Of a DNA stretch of 64,000 nucleotides, positions 47,686 through 57,900 are shown piece after piece. The stretch's first letter is position 1. Every line of letters starts with the position of its first letter. A program made the translations under genes and the position numbers. The stretch is from Acidobacteriota bacterium (GTDB lineage: Bacteria; Acidobacteriota; Thermoanaerobaculia; Multivoradales; Multivoraceae), in contig JAPPCR010000015.1 in the NCBI GenBank assembly GCA_028875725.1, positions 434,001-498,000 on the forward strand, given 5' to 3'. The notes beneath the pieces were generated by a model, which saw nothing but the letters and a program-made list of their open reading frames with translations, ran no database searches and was not told the DNA's origin.

Positions 47686-49671
47686 GTGATCGGCCCCGCA
47701 GCAGTTCTCAAGGAACGTCCGAAGACAGCACCGGCCCGAAACCTCAGCCAGGCGATCGAGGCCGCCGTTCGCAACCTCCTGAGCAGTCGCAAGGAGGATG
47801 GTCACTGGCGCTTTGAGCTCGAGGGCGACACGATCCTCGAATCGGAATACGTTCTGCTGCTCTACTTCCTCGGCCGCGTCGACGATCCGAGAATCGCCGC
47901 CTGCTGCCGGCGCCTGCGCAGCCAGCAGATGCCGACCGGCGGTTGGACGACGTATCCAGGCGGACGGGTCGATCCAAGCGTGTCGGTCAAGGCCTACCTG
48001 TGCCTGAAGCTCGCCGGCGACGACCCGCGTTCGCCGCATATGGCCGCGGCACGCCGCGCGATCCTTGGCGCGGGAGGGCTGCGTGCCTGCAACTCGTACA
48101 CGAAGTTGTACCTGGCGATCTTCGGCCTGTGGCGCTGGCGGCAGGCGCCGGCGGTGCCCCCGGAGATGATCCTCCTGCCGCGGTGGTTCTGCTTCAACAT
48201 CTACGACATGTCTTCGTGGACGCGGGCGATGGTCGTGCCGCTGTCGGTGATCTGGGCCCACAGGCCAAACGTACCGCTCGACGTCACGCTGGATGAGCTC
48301 GAGACGGAGTTCGTCCCCGCTCCTGTTCGGCCTCCGCTGATCAAGCTGTTCTGGGCGCAGGGGTTCACCGCGCTCAGCGCGCTGCTCAAGGTGGTCGAGT
48401 GGATCGGCCCTCTTCCCTGGTGGCGGCGCCGTGCCCTGCTGAAGGCCGAAAGGTGGTTGACCGAGCGCATCGAATGCGCTGACGGTCTAGCCGCGATCTT
48501 CGGGGCGATCGTCAACGCCGTCATCGCCTTGCGGTGCCTGGGATACGACGTGAGACATCCCCTGGTTCAAGCTCAACTGAGGGAACTCGAACGGTTCGAG
48601 ATCGAGGAGGACGGGGAGATCCGCCTCCAGCCGTGTCTGTCGCCGGTCTGGGACACGACCCTGACGGTGAACGCGTTACTCGATGCCGGCGTTAACGACG
48701 GGAAGGCCCTGATCCAGGGAGCATTGGAGTGGCTGCTGGACCGGGAGGTCTCGGTCGCGGGCGATTGGAGCCACGGAAGTCTCCAGGAGGCACCCGGCGG
48801 TTGGAGCTTCGAGTACCGGAACGACTACTACCCCGATTGCGACGACACGGCGGAGGCACTGCTGGTCCTGGCCCGGGTCCGGGGCAATGGCGCGCTGGAG
48901 GCGCGGCGGCAAGATGTACTGGCCCGGGGACGGTCCTGGCTTCTGGGTATGCAGAACCCCGATGGCGGTTGGGCCGCCTTCGACCGGCGCTGCGACAAGG
49001 AGGTCCTCACCTTCATTCCCTTCGCCGATCACAACGCGATGATCGACCCGAGCACGCCTGACATCACCTCCCGGGCGATCCGCGCCCTGCTTGCTGCGGG
49101 GCTCGATCCGGACGAGGCGTCGGTCAGGCGGGCCGCCGAGTACCTGCTGCGGCAACAGGAGGAGGACGGAAGCTGGCCGGGGCGCTGGGGCGCCAACCAC
49201 ATCTACGGGACCGGGCTCTCGCTCCGGGCCCTCGGTGAGTTCGCCTTGGCGGCGCCCCACGACCGATCGGAAGCCTTGGAGCTGGCGTTGAGGCGCGGCC
49301 GGAGTTGGCTGCTCCGGGTCCAGAACGGAGACGGGGGATGGGGCGAGTCGCTCCGTTCCTATGAGGATCCGACCGCCAGGGGGCGCGGAAACAGCACGGC
49401 ATCCCAGACGGCCTGGGCGATCTTGGGCCTGAGCGCGACCGTCGGAGCGCGGTCGGAACCACGCGAACCCGGCGCGGCTCGCGCGGCGCTGGACCGTGCC
49501 GCCGCCTTTCTTCAGGAGCGTCAGCGGATCGACGGTTCCTGGTACGACCACTGGTGGACCGGTGTCGGGTTTCCGGGAGTCTTCTATCTCCGCTACCACG
49601 GCTACGCGCAGTACTTCCCGCTCGCGGCGCTCGCTGAGTATCGCCGCGTTCGATCAGGGAGCCGGGGATGA
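47686..49671 (+). CDS. shc: Squalene-hopene cyclase family protein
   Basis: 661-aa class II triterpene cyclase. The catalytic motif DCDDTA is at residues 384-389 (Asp386 as the protonating acid), the N-terminal GHWRFELEGDTILESEYVLL is typical of SHC, and several QW repeats are seen (NPDGGWAAF, EEDGSWPGRW, NGDGGWGES, RIDGSWYDHWW). It folds squalene or a related isoprenoid into polycyclic triterpenes at the membrane. GTG start with a GAGG site 7 nt upstream. No hpn hopanoid genes flank it; instead it is coupled by ATGA to a P450 fusion and then a sulfotransferase, so the product is probably further oxidised and sulfated. Confidence 0.88.
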   Translation: MIGPAAVLKERPKTAPARNLSQAIEAAVRNLLSSRKEDGHWRFELEGDTILESEYVLLLYFLGRVDDPRIAACCRRLRSQQMPTGGWTTYPGGRVDPSVSVKAYLCLKLAGDDPRSPHMAAARRAILGAGGLRACNSYTKLYLAIFGLWRWRQAPAVPPEMILLPRWFCFNIYDMSSWTRAMVVPLSVIWAHRPNVPLDVTLDELETEFVPAPVRPPLIKLFWAQGFTALSALLKVVEWIGPLPWWRRRALLKAERWLTERIECADGLAAIFGAIVNAVIALRCLGYDVRHPLVQAQLRELERFEIEEDGEIRLQPCLSPVWDTTLTVNALLDAGVNDGKALIQGALEWLLDREVSVAGDWSHGSLQEAPGGWSFEYRNDYYPDCDDTAEALLVLARVRGNGALEARRQDVLARGRSWLLGMQNPDGGWAAFDRRCDKEVLTFIPFADHNAMIDPSTPDITSRAIRALLAAGLDPDEASVRRAAEYLLRQQEEDGSWPGRWGANHIYGTGLSLRALGEFALAAPHDRSEALELALRRGRSWLLRVQNGDGGWGESLRSYEDPTARGRGNSTASQTAWAILGLSATVGARSEPREPGAARAALDRAAAFLQERQRIDGSWYDHWWTGVGFPGVFYLRYHGYAQYFPLAALAEYRRVRSGSRG

Positions 49672-51677
49672 CGATCAGGTTCGCCGAGGAGATTCTCCTG
49701 CTCATCCTCGACGAAGAGCACGGCGATCTGCCGAAGTCCTACTCGGAGCACCTTCTGGACATCGTCGTCGCCGGCGCCGTGTTGATGGATCTGGCACTGG
49801 AGGGACGGATCGACACGGACCTCGAAAGACTCGTCCTGGTGGACTCGACGCCTCTTGACGACGAGCTTCTCGACCCGACCCTGGCGGATGTAGCGACCGG
49901 CCCGGGCGATCGCAACGCGGACTACTGGATCGCCCGCACCGCGGAGCGGGGCAACGAGATCCGTGAGCGTGCGCTTGCTCGCCTGGTCGAGAACGGAATC
50001 CTGGAAACCGATGCCGGCGGCATGTACTTCTCGTCCGCCGTCTCGCGTTCCAGGCGCTATCCGACCCGTGACGGGCGCCAGATGGAGGAAGCGCGCCTGC
50101 GAATCATGCGGGTGCTGTTCAGCGACGAGATACCCGATCCGCGCGATGTCGTGCTCATCTGCCTGAGCGACGCCAGCGGCGTTCTGCGTCGCCTCCTCAC
50201 GCCGCAGGAGAGGAGCCGGCTGCGGGCACGGATCGAGCAGATCCGGAAGCTTGACCTGATCGGCCGCTTCCTGCTCCCGGTAATTCGCCAGAACCGTCTC
50301 GCCGAGCCGGCGCCGCAGGCGGCCCGGCCGCCAAGCGAGATACCTGAAGTGAAGGGTCTGCCGCTCCTCGGCAGCGCCCTCAGCATGACCGGGGATCTGA
50401 GCATCTTCTTCGCCAGACAGTACAAAGAGTTGGGCCCTGTCTTTCGCGTGCGCGCCCTGAACCGGCGCCTGCTCGTTCTGGCCGGTCCGGAAGCCGTTCA
50501 GTTTCTGCAACGCCAGGGCAAGGCCCACTTGCGAACCGGCAACGAGTGGCTGCGTTTCAGTTGGGAGATGGGGGCCTCCAAGACGATCATCGCCCAGGAG
50601 GGCCCCCCACACGTCCGCATGCGCAAGACGATGGCCCCGGGCCTTTCGCCCCAGTGCCTCCAGGAGCGCATGCCGGACTTCATGCGCATCACCCGAACGG
50701 AAATCGCCGGCTGGCTCCAGGGCGGTCCCGTTGCCGCCCGCTCCGCGCTTCAGCGCATGATCACTCGCCAGGCCGGCGCACTGCTGGCCAACCTCGACAT
50801 GGTCGACGGCTCCGACGACCTGGACCGCCTTCTAGGGACGATCCTGGACGTGGAGGTGGCGCGACGACGTCCAAGGTGGTGGCTGAAGCTCCCGCGGGTG
50901 TCTCGCGCTCGAAGGTCCTATCGGGCGCTCTTCGAGGAGATCATGGCAGTGCACGAGCGACACAAGCCGTCTGGCGGACCATCGAACGTAGTGGACGATC
51001 TGCTCGATCTTCACCGAAGAGACCCTCGGCTGCTCCCCGAAGAGGACCTGCCGGGCGTCGTCGGGTCCATCCTCATCGCGGCGCTTCACACGGCGGCGTA
51101 CACAGTGGTCTTCGCCCTCTACGAGGCGCTGAAGCGCCCCCGGTTCCTGAACGCGATGAGGGCCGAAGCGGACGCCCTGTTCGACAGCGGAGCCGCAGCC
51201 GCGCCTCCACTGTCACGACTTGACGTCACGAACCGCTTCGCGATGGAGACCATGCGGGTGTACTCGATCACGCCCGCGGTGCTGCGCCGTGTAACGAACT
51301 CGTTCGTGTTTGCCGGCCACACGATTCCGGCCGGCGCAGACATCGTGATCGCCTACGGAGCAGCGCACCATCTGCCGGAGCACTTCCCCGATCCGCAGCG
51401 TTTCGACATCGACCGGTACACGCCGGAGCGGGCGGAGCATCGGGCAGCCGGTGTGTACGTTCCGTTCAGCGCGGGAGCGCACAGTTGCCTGGGAAAGGGC
51501 CTCGCCCAGATTCAGATCGCACTGACCCTTGCGACGATCTTCCATGAGGCCGACCTGGAGATGAGGCCCCCGGGCTACAGGCTGAAGGTCTCCTACGGTC
51601 TGTCGCCCAGGCCGGCCGATTCCTTCAGGTTCGTCGCGCGGCGCAGAAGAGAAAGAGACGCCTCCCTCACCGCCTGA
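49668..51677 (+). CDS. GPP34 (GOLPH3-like) - cytochrome P450 fusion protein
   Basis: 669-aa two-domain protein. Residues ~1-215 match the GPP34/GOLPH3 phosphoinositide- or lipid-binding fold: AEEILLLILDEEHGDL, HLLDIVVAGAVLMDLALEGRI, LARLVENGILE, RRYPTRDGRQMEEARLRIMRVLF. Residues ~225-660 are a cytochrome P450 with the ExxR motif ETMR (Glu527, Arg530) and haem loop FSAGAHSCLG (Cys607). The I-helix reads AALHTAAYT, without the usual acid before Thr. The GPP34 part may hold the enzyme at the membrane near its terpenoid substrate. It overlaps the cyclase by ATGA; the sulfotransferase follows 13 bp later. I know of no characterised protein with this pairing. Confidence 0.85.
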   Translation: MTIRFAEEILLLILDEEHGDLPKSYSEHLLDIVVAGAVLMDLALEGRIDTDLERLVLVDSTPLDDELLDPTLADVATGPGDRNADYWIARTAERGNEIRERALARLVENGILETDAGGMYFSSAVSRSRRYPTRDGRQMEEARLRIMRVLFSDEIPDPRDVVLICLSDASGVLRRLLTPQERSRLRARIEQIRKLDLIGRFLLPVIRQNRLAEPAPQAARPPSEIPEVKGLPLLGSALSMTGDLSIFFARQYKELGPVFRVRALNRRLLVLAGPEAVQFLQRQGKAHLRTGNEWLRFSWEMGASKTIIAQEGPPHVRMRKTMAPGLSPQCLQERMPDFMRITRTEIAGWLQGGPVAARSALQRMITRQAGALLANLDMVDGSDDLDRLLGTILDVEVARRRPRWWLKLPRVSRARRSYRALFEEIMAVHERHKPSGGPSNVVDDLLDLHRRDPRLLPEEDLPGVVGSILIAALHTAAYTVVFALYEALKRPRFLNAMRAEADALFDSGAAAAPPLSRLDVTNRFAMETMRVYSITPAVLRRVTNSFVFAGHTIPAGADIVIAYGAAHHLPEHFPDPQRFDIDRYTPERAEHRAAGVYVPFSAGAHSCLGKGLAQIQIALTLATIFHEADLEMRPPGYRLKVSYGLSPRPADSFRFVARRRRERDASLTA

Positions 51678-51690
51678 GGAGGAGACTCCA

Positions 51691-52803
51691 GTGCCCGGCA
51701 AAGACAAGGTCCTCCCGCACTCGAGCACGATGGCCCCTCCGGGCACATGGCTGCGCCTCCTCTGGGAGAACGGCGGCGCCCCGCCGGCCTACTGGGGCAA
51801 GGTGGCGCGGATCCTCATTCCGACGACGCTGGCTGCTCCTCTACGGATCTTCGAACGACTGCGCTGGGGCGGGGCCGTCGCCCGCGTGGAGATCGACAAA
51901 CCGCCCGTCTTCGTGCTCGGCGTTGCCCGCAGCGGCACGACCCATCTGCTCAATCTGATGTCGCAGGATCCCCAGTACGCCTGGATCTCGACCTTCCACG
52001 CCGCCGTGCCGACCTTCTTCCTCACCGGCCGTGGCCGGTTGAAGCGCCTCATGGCCGGACTCGCGCCGGCGACCCGGCCGATGGACAACATGAAGGTGTC
52101 CATGGACATGCCGGTGGAGGAGGATCTGGCAGTCGCCAATGCGAGTCCTTTCTCTTCCCTCCATGCGCTCTCGTTCCCCCAGCGGGGAGAGTGGTACTTC
52201 AACAGGTACTGCTTCATGCGAGGCCTTTCGGCCAGGGATATGAAGCAGTGGGAGCGCGTCTACATGGAGGTGCTGCGCAAGGCGACGCTGGATGCCGGCG
52301 GCCGGCGGCTGGTGCTCAAGAGTCCGGCCAATACGGGGCGGATACCCCATCTCTTGCGCCTCTTCCCGGACGCGCGGTTCATTCACATCGTTCGCAATCC
52401 GTACGTCGTTTACGAATCCCTGGCGCACATGTTCCGTTCCGTCATACCGATGCACCAGCTTCACTCGATCACCGAGGAGGCTCCGGACGACCTTGCGCTC
52501 TTCCTCCTGCGGGAGACCCTGCATCAGTACCTCGAGGACCGTGCATCCATCCCGAAGGGACAGCTTGCGGAGCTGCGTTTCGAAGATCTCGAGCGGAATC
52601 CGCTGTCGGAGCTCGAGGCCGTCTACGCAACGCTGGACCTGCCGGGCTGGGAGGCGGCGCGGGTCGGGATCGAGAGCTACCTGAGCGGAATCGCCGGCTA
52701 TCAGAAGAACCGCTACGCAATCGATGCAAGCACGGTCGAACGTGTCCAGCGGGAGTGCCGGTTCGCACTGGACACATGGGAGTACCTGCCGCCCGACGGC
52801 TAG
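51691..52803 (+). CDS. PAPS-dependent sulfotransferase
   Basis: 370-aa sulfotransferase (Sulfotransfer_3 type). The 5'-phosphosulfate loop is VFVLGVARSGTTHLLNLM (residues 74-90) and the 3'-phosphate region FIHIVRNPYVVYESLAHMF. KSPANTGRIPHLLRLFP is the family's conserved segment. Start GTG with an AGGAGGAG site (51677-51684). As third gene of the cyclase-P450 operon it likely sulfates a hydroxyl made by the P450. Its stop shares the CTAG at 52800-52803 with the convergent btuB stop. Confidence 0.86.
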   Translation: MPGKDKVLPHSSTMAPPGTWLRLLWENGGAPPAYWGKVARILIPTTLAAPLRIFERLRWGGAVARVEIDKPPVFVLGVARSGTTHLLNLMSQDPQYAWISTFHAAVPTFFLTGRGRLKRLMAGLAPATRPMDNMKVSMDMPVEEDLAVANASPFSSLHALSFPQRGEWYFNRYCFMRGLSARDMKQWERVYMEVLRKATLDAGGRRLVLKSPANTGRIPHLLRLFPDARFIHIVRNPYVVYESLAHMFRSVIPMHQLHSITEEAPDDLALFLLRETLHQYLEDRASIPKGQLAELRFEDLERNPLSELEAVYATLDLPGWEAARVGIESYLSGIAGYQKNRYAIDASTVERVQRECRFALDTWEYLPPDG

Positions 52804-54668
52804 CGCCGTAGCAGCCGCAAGCCGACGACGAAGGTGCGACCAGGCGTGACGTAACCGGGAACCTCGAAGTAGTCCTCGTCGAGAGCGTTCTCGATGCGGA
52901 CGAAGGGCTGCCAGAGGGACCGGGTGTAGCTGAGGTTGAGGTCGACCTTGGTGTAGTCGTCCATGACGGCGCCGTCCGAGTTGACACGGTCCGACACCAC
53001 CGCGGCCATCACCGCCGCCGAGAACCGTTCCGTCGGCCGCAACTGCGCCACCAGGGTCGTGCGGTTCTTAGGCCGCCGGGCCAGCGGATCGCCCGTCGAC
53101 TCGTCTTCCGTCTCGTTGTAGGTGTGAGACAACTCCAGGCTGTAGTCGACATTCGGGCGGTAGCGCAGCGTGAACTCGGCGCCGCTCGAACTCGCATTCG
53201 CCACGTTGCGGAAGGAGAACGTCGGGAAGTAGAACTGGATCAGTTGATCGAACTCCATGTCGAACCACGTGAGATCGGCGCTGACGCCCGACTCGCCAAA
53301 GCGCTGCTCGACGCCGATGTCGAAGCCCTCCGTGGTCTCGGGCAGCAGATTCGGGTCGCCCGAGAACGGATAGTAGAGTTCGTTGAAAGTAGGCGCCCGG
53401 AAGGCCGTGCCGTAGCTGCCGTGGACACGGCCCTGTCCCTCGGCCCACGAACTCGCAAAGGTGACTCGGTGGCTGGTCTCCGACCCGAACGCCGAGTGCT
53501 CGTCGCCGCGCACGGCGGCCGTGACGTGCGTGTTGTCCGTGATGGACCACTGGTCCTGCACGAACCAGGAGTCGAGGTCGGCTTCCTCGTCGAAGTTGCC
53601 GGCGCTCACTCCCTTGCGCGTTTCGGTCGAGTAGCCCAGGTTGAGGACGTTGTCGGCGCCCAGCATCACGTCCGACTGAAGGTCTATCTGCTGGATCTGC
53701 GAGTCGACCGTGTAGTTGTTCCAGAACGTGTCCGGATCGGTGCCGACCAGGAGTCCTTCGGTGCGACCGATTCGCGCGGTCTGGCGCCAGAAGGAACCAA
53801 GAGCCTTCTCGACCGTGAGCGCGAGGGTCTCGTCGTCTTTCGCGGCCATCGCATTCAGATCCTCGGGACCGAAGCCGTCGAGCGCGGTATCGCCGCTCGC
53901 GGAGCGGGCCCGCAGGTCGACTCGGCCATCCTCGAGGAAGGTAGCGCCCAACCGGGCGCTCAAGGTCTGGTTCTCGAAGGGATCGTCCTCCAGGGGCTGG
54001 CCTTCGATGTAGCGGTGGGAAACCGCGTCGGTGCTCAGGTCGGTCCCGGAGACGCTGTAGTCCCACACGTCGGTGGCCCCAAGGAGGCCGAAGTCGAAGC
54101 GCTGGTGCTCGTTGCTGCCCGCCTCGGCCGTCGCGTTCAACCGCCAGCCGGGTTCGCCCCGCCTGGTCGTGATGCTGATCACGCCGGTCATCGCCTCGGA
54201 GCCGTACGTCGCCTGCGGCCCGCGAAGGACCTCGATTCGCTCGATGTTGGCGGCCAGCATGTTCGAGAAGTCGTAGCTGCCACCGGTGACCGAGTTGACC
54301 CGAACACCGTCGACCAGAACGGCCGCCTGGCCGCCGGTGCCGCCACGCACCCTCACGGTCGCAACCTTCCCCGGGCCTCCGGTCTGGGTGACCTCGACGC
54401 CCGGCACGGTTCGGAGCAGATCGAGGACCGCCACCTGGTTTCTCTGCTCGATCTCCCCGGCGTCGATCACCGTGACCGCGCTGCCGACCTCGGAGCGAGG
54501 CGCCTCGTAGCGGTTCGCGCTGACGACGATCTCCTCCGCGACGATCGGGGTTCCTTCTTCGGTCTCGGCTTCTTCCTCGCCAAACGTGATCGTCGGCGCC
54601 AGCATCAGCACGGCCAGCACGACGCCCAGGCGCCTGCGCACCGATTCGGTTTCTGTTCGACTGTTCAT
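52800..54668 (-). CDS. btuB: TonB-dependent cobalamin receptor, BtuB-like
   Basis: 622-aa outer-membrane transporter. Signal peptide (residues ~1-30), TonB box-like EEIVVSANR, plug domain with VLDLLRTVPGVEV, RVRGGTGGQAAVLVDGVRVN and RIEVLRGPQATYGSEAMTGVISI, then a 22-strand barrel ending VVGLRLLRR. Length is like BtuB (~600 aa). Assignment to vitamin B12 comes mainly from the cobalamin riboswitch in its leader. A GGGGGAGGAGAG ribosome site precedes the ATG at 54668. Confidence 0.87.
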   Translation of the reverse strand: MNSRTETESVRRRLGVVLAVLMLAPTITFGEEEAETEEGTPIVAEEIVVSANRYEAPRSEVGSAVTVIDAGEIEQRNQVAVLDLLRTVPGVEVTQTGGPGKVATVRVRGGTGGQAAVLVDGVRVNSVTGGSYDFSNMLAANIERIEVLRGPQATYGSEAMTGVISITTRRGEPGWRLNATAEAGSNEHQRFDFGLLGATDVWDYSVSGTDLSTDAVSHRYIEGQPLEDDPFENQTLSARLGATFLEDGRVDLRARSASGDTALDGFGPEDLNAMAAKDDETLALTVEKALGSFWRQTARIGRTEGLLVGTDPDTFWNNYTVDSQIQQIDLQSDVMLGADNVLNLGYSTETRKGVSAGNFDEEADLDSWFVQDQWSITDNTHVTAAVRGDEHSAFGSETSHRVTFASSWAEGQGRVHGSYGTAFRAPTFNELYYPFSGDPNLLPETTEGFDIGVEQRFGESGVSADLTWFDMEFDQLIQFYFPTFSFRNVANASSSGAEFTLRYRPNVDYSLELSHTYNETEDESTGDPLARRPKNRTTLVAQLRPTERFSAAVMAAVVSDRVNSDGAVMDDYTKVDLNLSYTRSLWQPFVRIENALDEDYFEVPGYVTPGRTFVVGLRLLRR

Positions 54669-54741
54669 TCGGGCTCTCCTCCCCCTCTCGGGATTCCTGC
54701 TCCGGGCGGCCTTCCGGGCCGGTGGAGCATCGATTGCCTCG

Positions 54742-54889
54742 GCAGGCAGTCAGGTTTCCTGACTTACCTTCGTCCTACTGACCGGCCCTTCCCATTCCTG
54801 TGCGGAACAGTGGTCAATCGCCGGCTTCGTCCGGATCACAGTCGCGGGGCGGTGGGAGATTCTCACTCCCCTTCCCTCGATCTGCCTGC
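54742..54889 (-). ncRNA. Cobalamin (AdoCbl) riboswitch
   Basis: On the minus strand upstream of btuB the conserved core is readable: the region containing CGCGACTGTGATCC, an internal CCACTG...CACAGGAATGG and the B12 box GTCAGGAAACCTGACTGCC near 54743-54762. Closing stem P1 pairs 54882-54889 with 54742-54749 (8 bp, exact). Downstream (54690-54730) a further hairpin with GCTCC/GGAGC stem precedes the ribosome site and is the candidate expression platform. It should turn btuB off when cobalamin is plentiful. Confidence 0.88.
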
Positions 54890-54999
54890 GTCCTGGTGTG
54901 GTGCTCAGACTCTCGGCTTGGTGATCCTCATCACGTTTGAAGAATCGGGCTGCGAAGCCGGACCCTAGCAGCCTCGCGATGCGGCCTACAATCACGCGA

Positions 55000-57900
55000 A
55001 TGCCGAACGCGACGGGCAAGCAACTCTCGCTGCTGATGGACCAGCCGGACGCCGCGTTCCGCGTCCACGCCTCGCACCGGCTGGAGACGCTGGCGAGGCG
55101 GCTCGCCGAGGAGATGAGCCGGCATCCCGCGGAACCGCTGGAGCCGGAACGGATCGTCGTGCCCGATGCACTGCTCGGCCAGTGGCTGCGGTTGCAACTC
55201 GCCTCCCATCTCGGGGTGGCCGCACATCTGCGAGTCGAGCAACCGGCGCAGTTCGCCTGGGCCGCGATGCGCGAAGAGGTCGCCGAACTGACCGGTGAGT
55301 CGGTCTACGGGCCGCCTCACCTGCGCTGGCGGATCTTCGAGCGCCTGAAGAACTGGACGGGCGACGACGAGATCGCGCGCTACCTCGAGGACGGCGACTC
55401 TCGCAAGCGTTTCGAACTCGCCGATCAACTCGCCGTCGCCTACGACCGCTGCCGGGTCTACCGGCCCGACGCCATCAGGGCGTGGCAGCAAGGCCAGGGA
55501 AGTGGCTGGCACGCACGGCTGTGGCGGGAACTCGCACCGGCAGCGCCCGGCGCCGAACACTGGGTCGACGCCATCGACCGCTATCGGGACCGGCTGGAGC
55601 AACGGCCGCGTGCGGCCGGGACGAGACAGCGCGTGAGCTTCTTTCACCCCGCCGCACTGTCGCCCACCTACGTCGAAGTGCTCAGGCTCGCCGCGCGAGT
55701 CATGGACGTCCACCTCTACCTGCTCAGCCCCAGCCACGACTTCTGGAGCAGGCCGGCGGGTGCCGGGGAGGTCGAGTCCAACGAACTGCTCGACGCCTGG
55801 GGCCGTTCGGCCCGGGACCTGCGCGCTCTCATCGGTTCCGAACCGGACAGGGTCGTCGTCGTGGATCATCCGCGCTCCGGCGACATGCCGGCCGACGCCG
55901 GGACCGGGCGTGCGGGCGGCACCGCGGAAGACCTTGCCGATGTCGCCGCTCGCCCGACCTGCCTGGCCTCGGTCCAGCGGCGCATTCTCGAAGACGATCC
56001 AGAGGCGCCGGTGGCCACGGGCGCGAGGACCGGATCGGACGACTCGATCCAGATCCACGTCTGTCACTCGCCGACCCGCGAGGTAGAGGTCCTGCACGAT
56101 CGCCTGCTGGGCCTCTTCGACACGTACTCCGACATCCAGCCGGCCGATGTGCTGGTCCTCACGCCCGATCTCGACACGTACGCGCCCCTGGTCGAGGCGG
56201 TGTTCGGGTCCGCCGGCCGGGTCGGTGTCAGCATCGGCAGGCGACGACTGAAGGAAGGCGCCGCGCTGGCCGCCTTTCTAGACCTCCTCGAGCTTCCGGG
56301 CTCCCGGTACGCGGCGAACGATGTGCTGGCGCCGCTGCTCGCCGAATCCGTGCGTTTGCAGTTCGGCATCACTGACACCGGTCTCGCGACGATCCGGGGT
56401 GCGGTCGCCATGGCCAGAATCCGCTGGGGAAGGGACGGCGAACACCGTACCGAGCTCGACGTACCGGCTTCCCCGAACCACAACTGGCGCCGTGGCCTGG
56501 ACCGGCTCCTGCTCGGCTACGCGATGCAGGAGGGCGAGACGCTCGTCGACGGCATCGCGCCCAGCGCGCTCGACCACTGGGGCCAGCACACCGGCGCCGC
56601 CGACTACGAACTGCTCGGCCGCTTTCGCCGCTACTGCGACCTCGCCTTCGCGCTGAACGATTGGACAGACGCCGAACACGACGCCACCGCGTGGATGGAG
56701 CGCCTTCAGGCCGAAGTCCTGGACGCTTTCTTCACCAGCGACCATCGCGCCGGGCCCGAAGCGGTCCGCGAAGTGAACACGGTCTCCCGGCTGCTCTCCG
56801 AGTTCGATGAAGAGTGCAAGCGCGCCGGCGCCGCCGGCGCCATCCCGTTTCCCGTCCTGCGCGACGTGCTGAACGACATGGCCGAGAAGGCCGCCCGTTC
56901 GGCGCCGCGACTGGACGACGGCATCGCGGTCGCGGACCTTGCGTCGGGCCAGGTCTTCCCGGCCAGGGTGATCTGCGCCGTCGGTATGAACGATGGCGCC
57001 TTCCCGCGCCGGCCGCGGCCCCCGCAGTTCGACTTCCAGGCCGACCTCTTCGAAGGCGAGGCGCGACAGCCCGGCGACCGCGACCGCCGCAACGAGGACC
57101 GCCTCGCCTTCCTCGAAGCCCTGCTCGCCGCACGGCGCCACTTCGTGCTGACGTACACCGGGCGCGACCTCCAGGAGGACAAGCCGATCCCGCCATCCGC
57201 GGTGGCAAGCGAGCTGGCCGAGTACCTGGAACAGATCTTCCCGGACCCCGGCGGGAAGAACGACGACGAAGAGCGTGATCGCTGGGCCACCAGACACCCG
57301 TTGCAGCCGTTCAGCCCGAAGTACTTCGAGCCGGGCGAAACCGCGCTGTTCAGCTACTCGGAGTCGATGCGGAACGCAGCCGAGGCGCTTCGCGCGAGCG
57401 GAGACGAGCCCGACCGCTTCGCGGGCGAACTCGCCGCGGAGCCTCGCGAGGAGACCGTGGAACTCGAACTGGAGGATCTCGTTCGCTTCGCCGCCAGCCC
57501 TTCTCAGGACTTTCTCCGCAAGCGGCTGGACATCCTCCTCGACGTCCGCGAAGACGACGTTGCGGCCGACGAGCCGCTCGATCTGAACGCCCTGGAATCC
57601 TGGCAACTGAAGAGCGACCTGGCGGGAATCGGCGAGCAGGGCGACGAGCGGACCATCGAGCTGGCCGCGGCCCGGGGCCTGCTGCCGCCGCGCAACCTCG
57701 GCCTGGTGCAGCACCGGCAGTCCGCGGCCCAGGTCGCGGCGCTGATGGAGAAACTCCAACCGTTCCAGCGGCACCGCGAGGCGCCCCGACACCGAGTCGA
57801 GGTCGAGTTCGGGAACGTGCGCCTGGTCGGTGCGGTCGGGCAGTTCGACGAGGGAACGAACCAACTGCTCTTCTGGCGCATCGGGAGCCTCCGTCCGAAG

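Noticed and set aside
54937..54999. Earlier start codons for recC (54937, 54979)
   Set aside because: They lie near the riboswitch leader and add residues unlike RecC; 55000 gives the family N-terminus.
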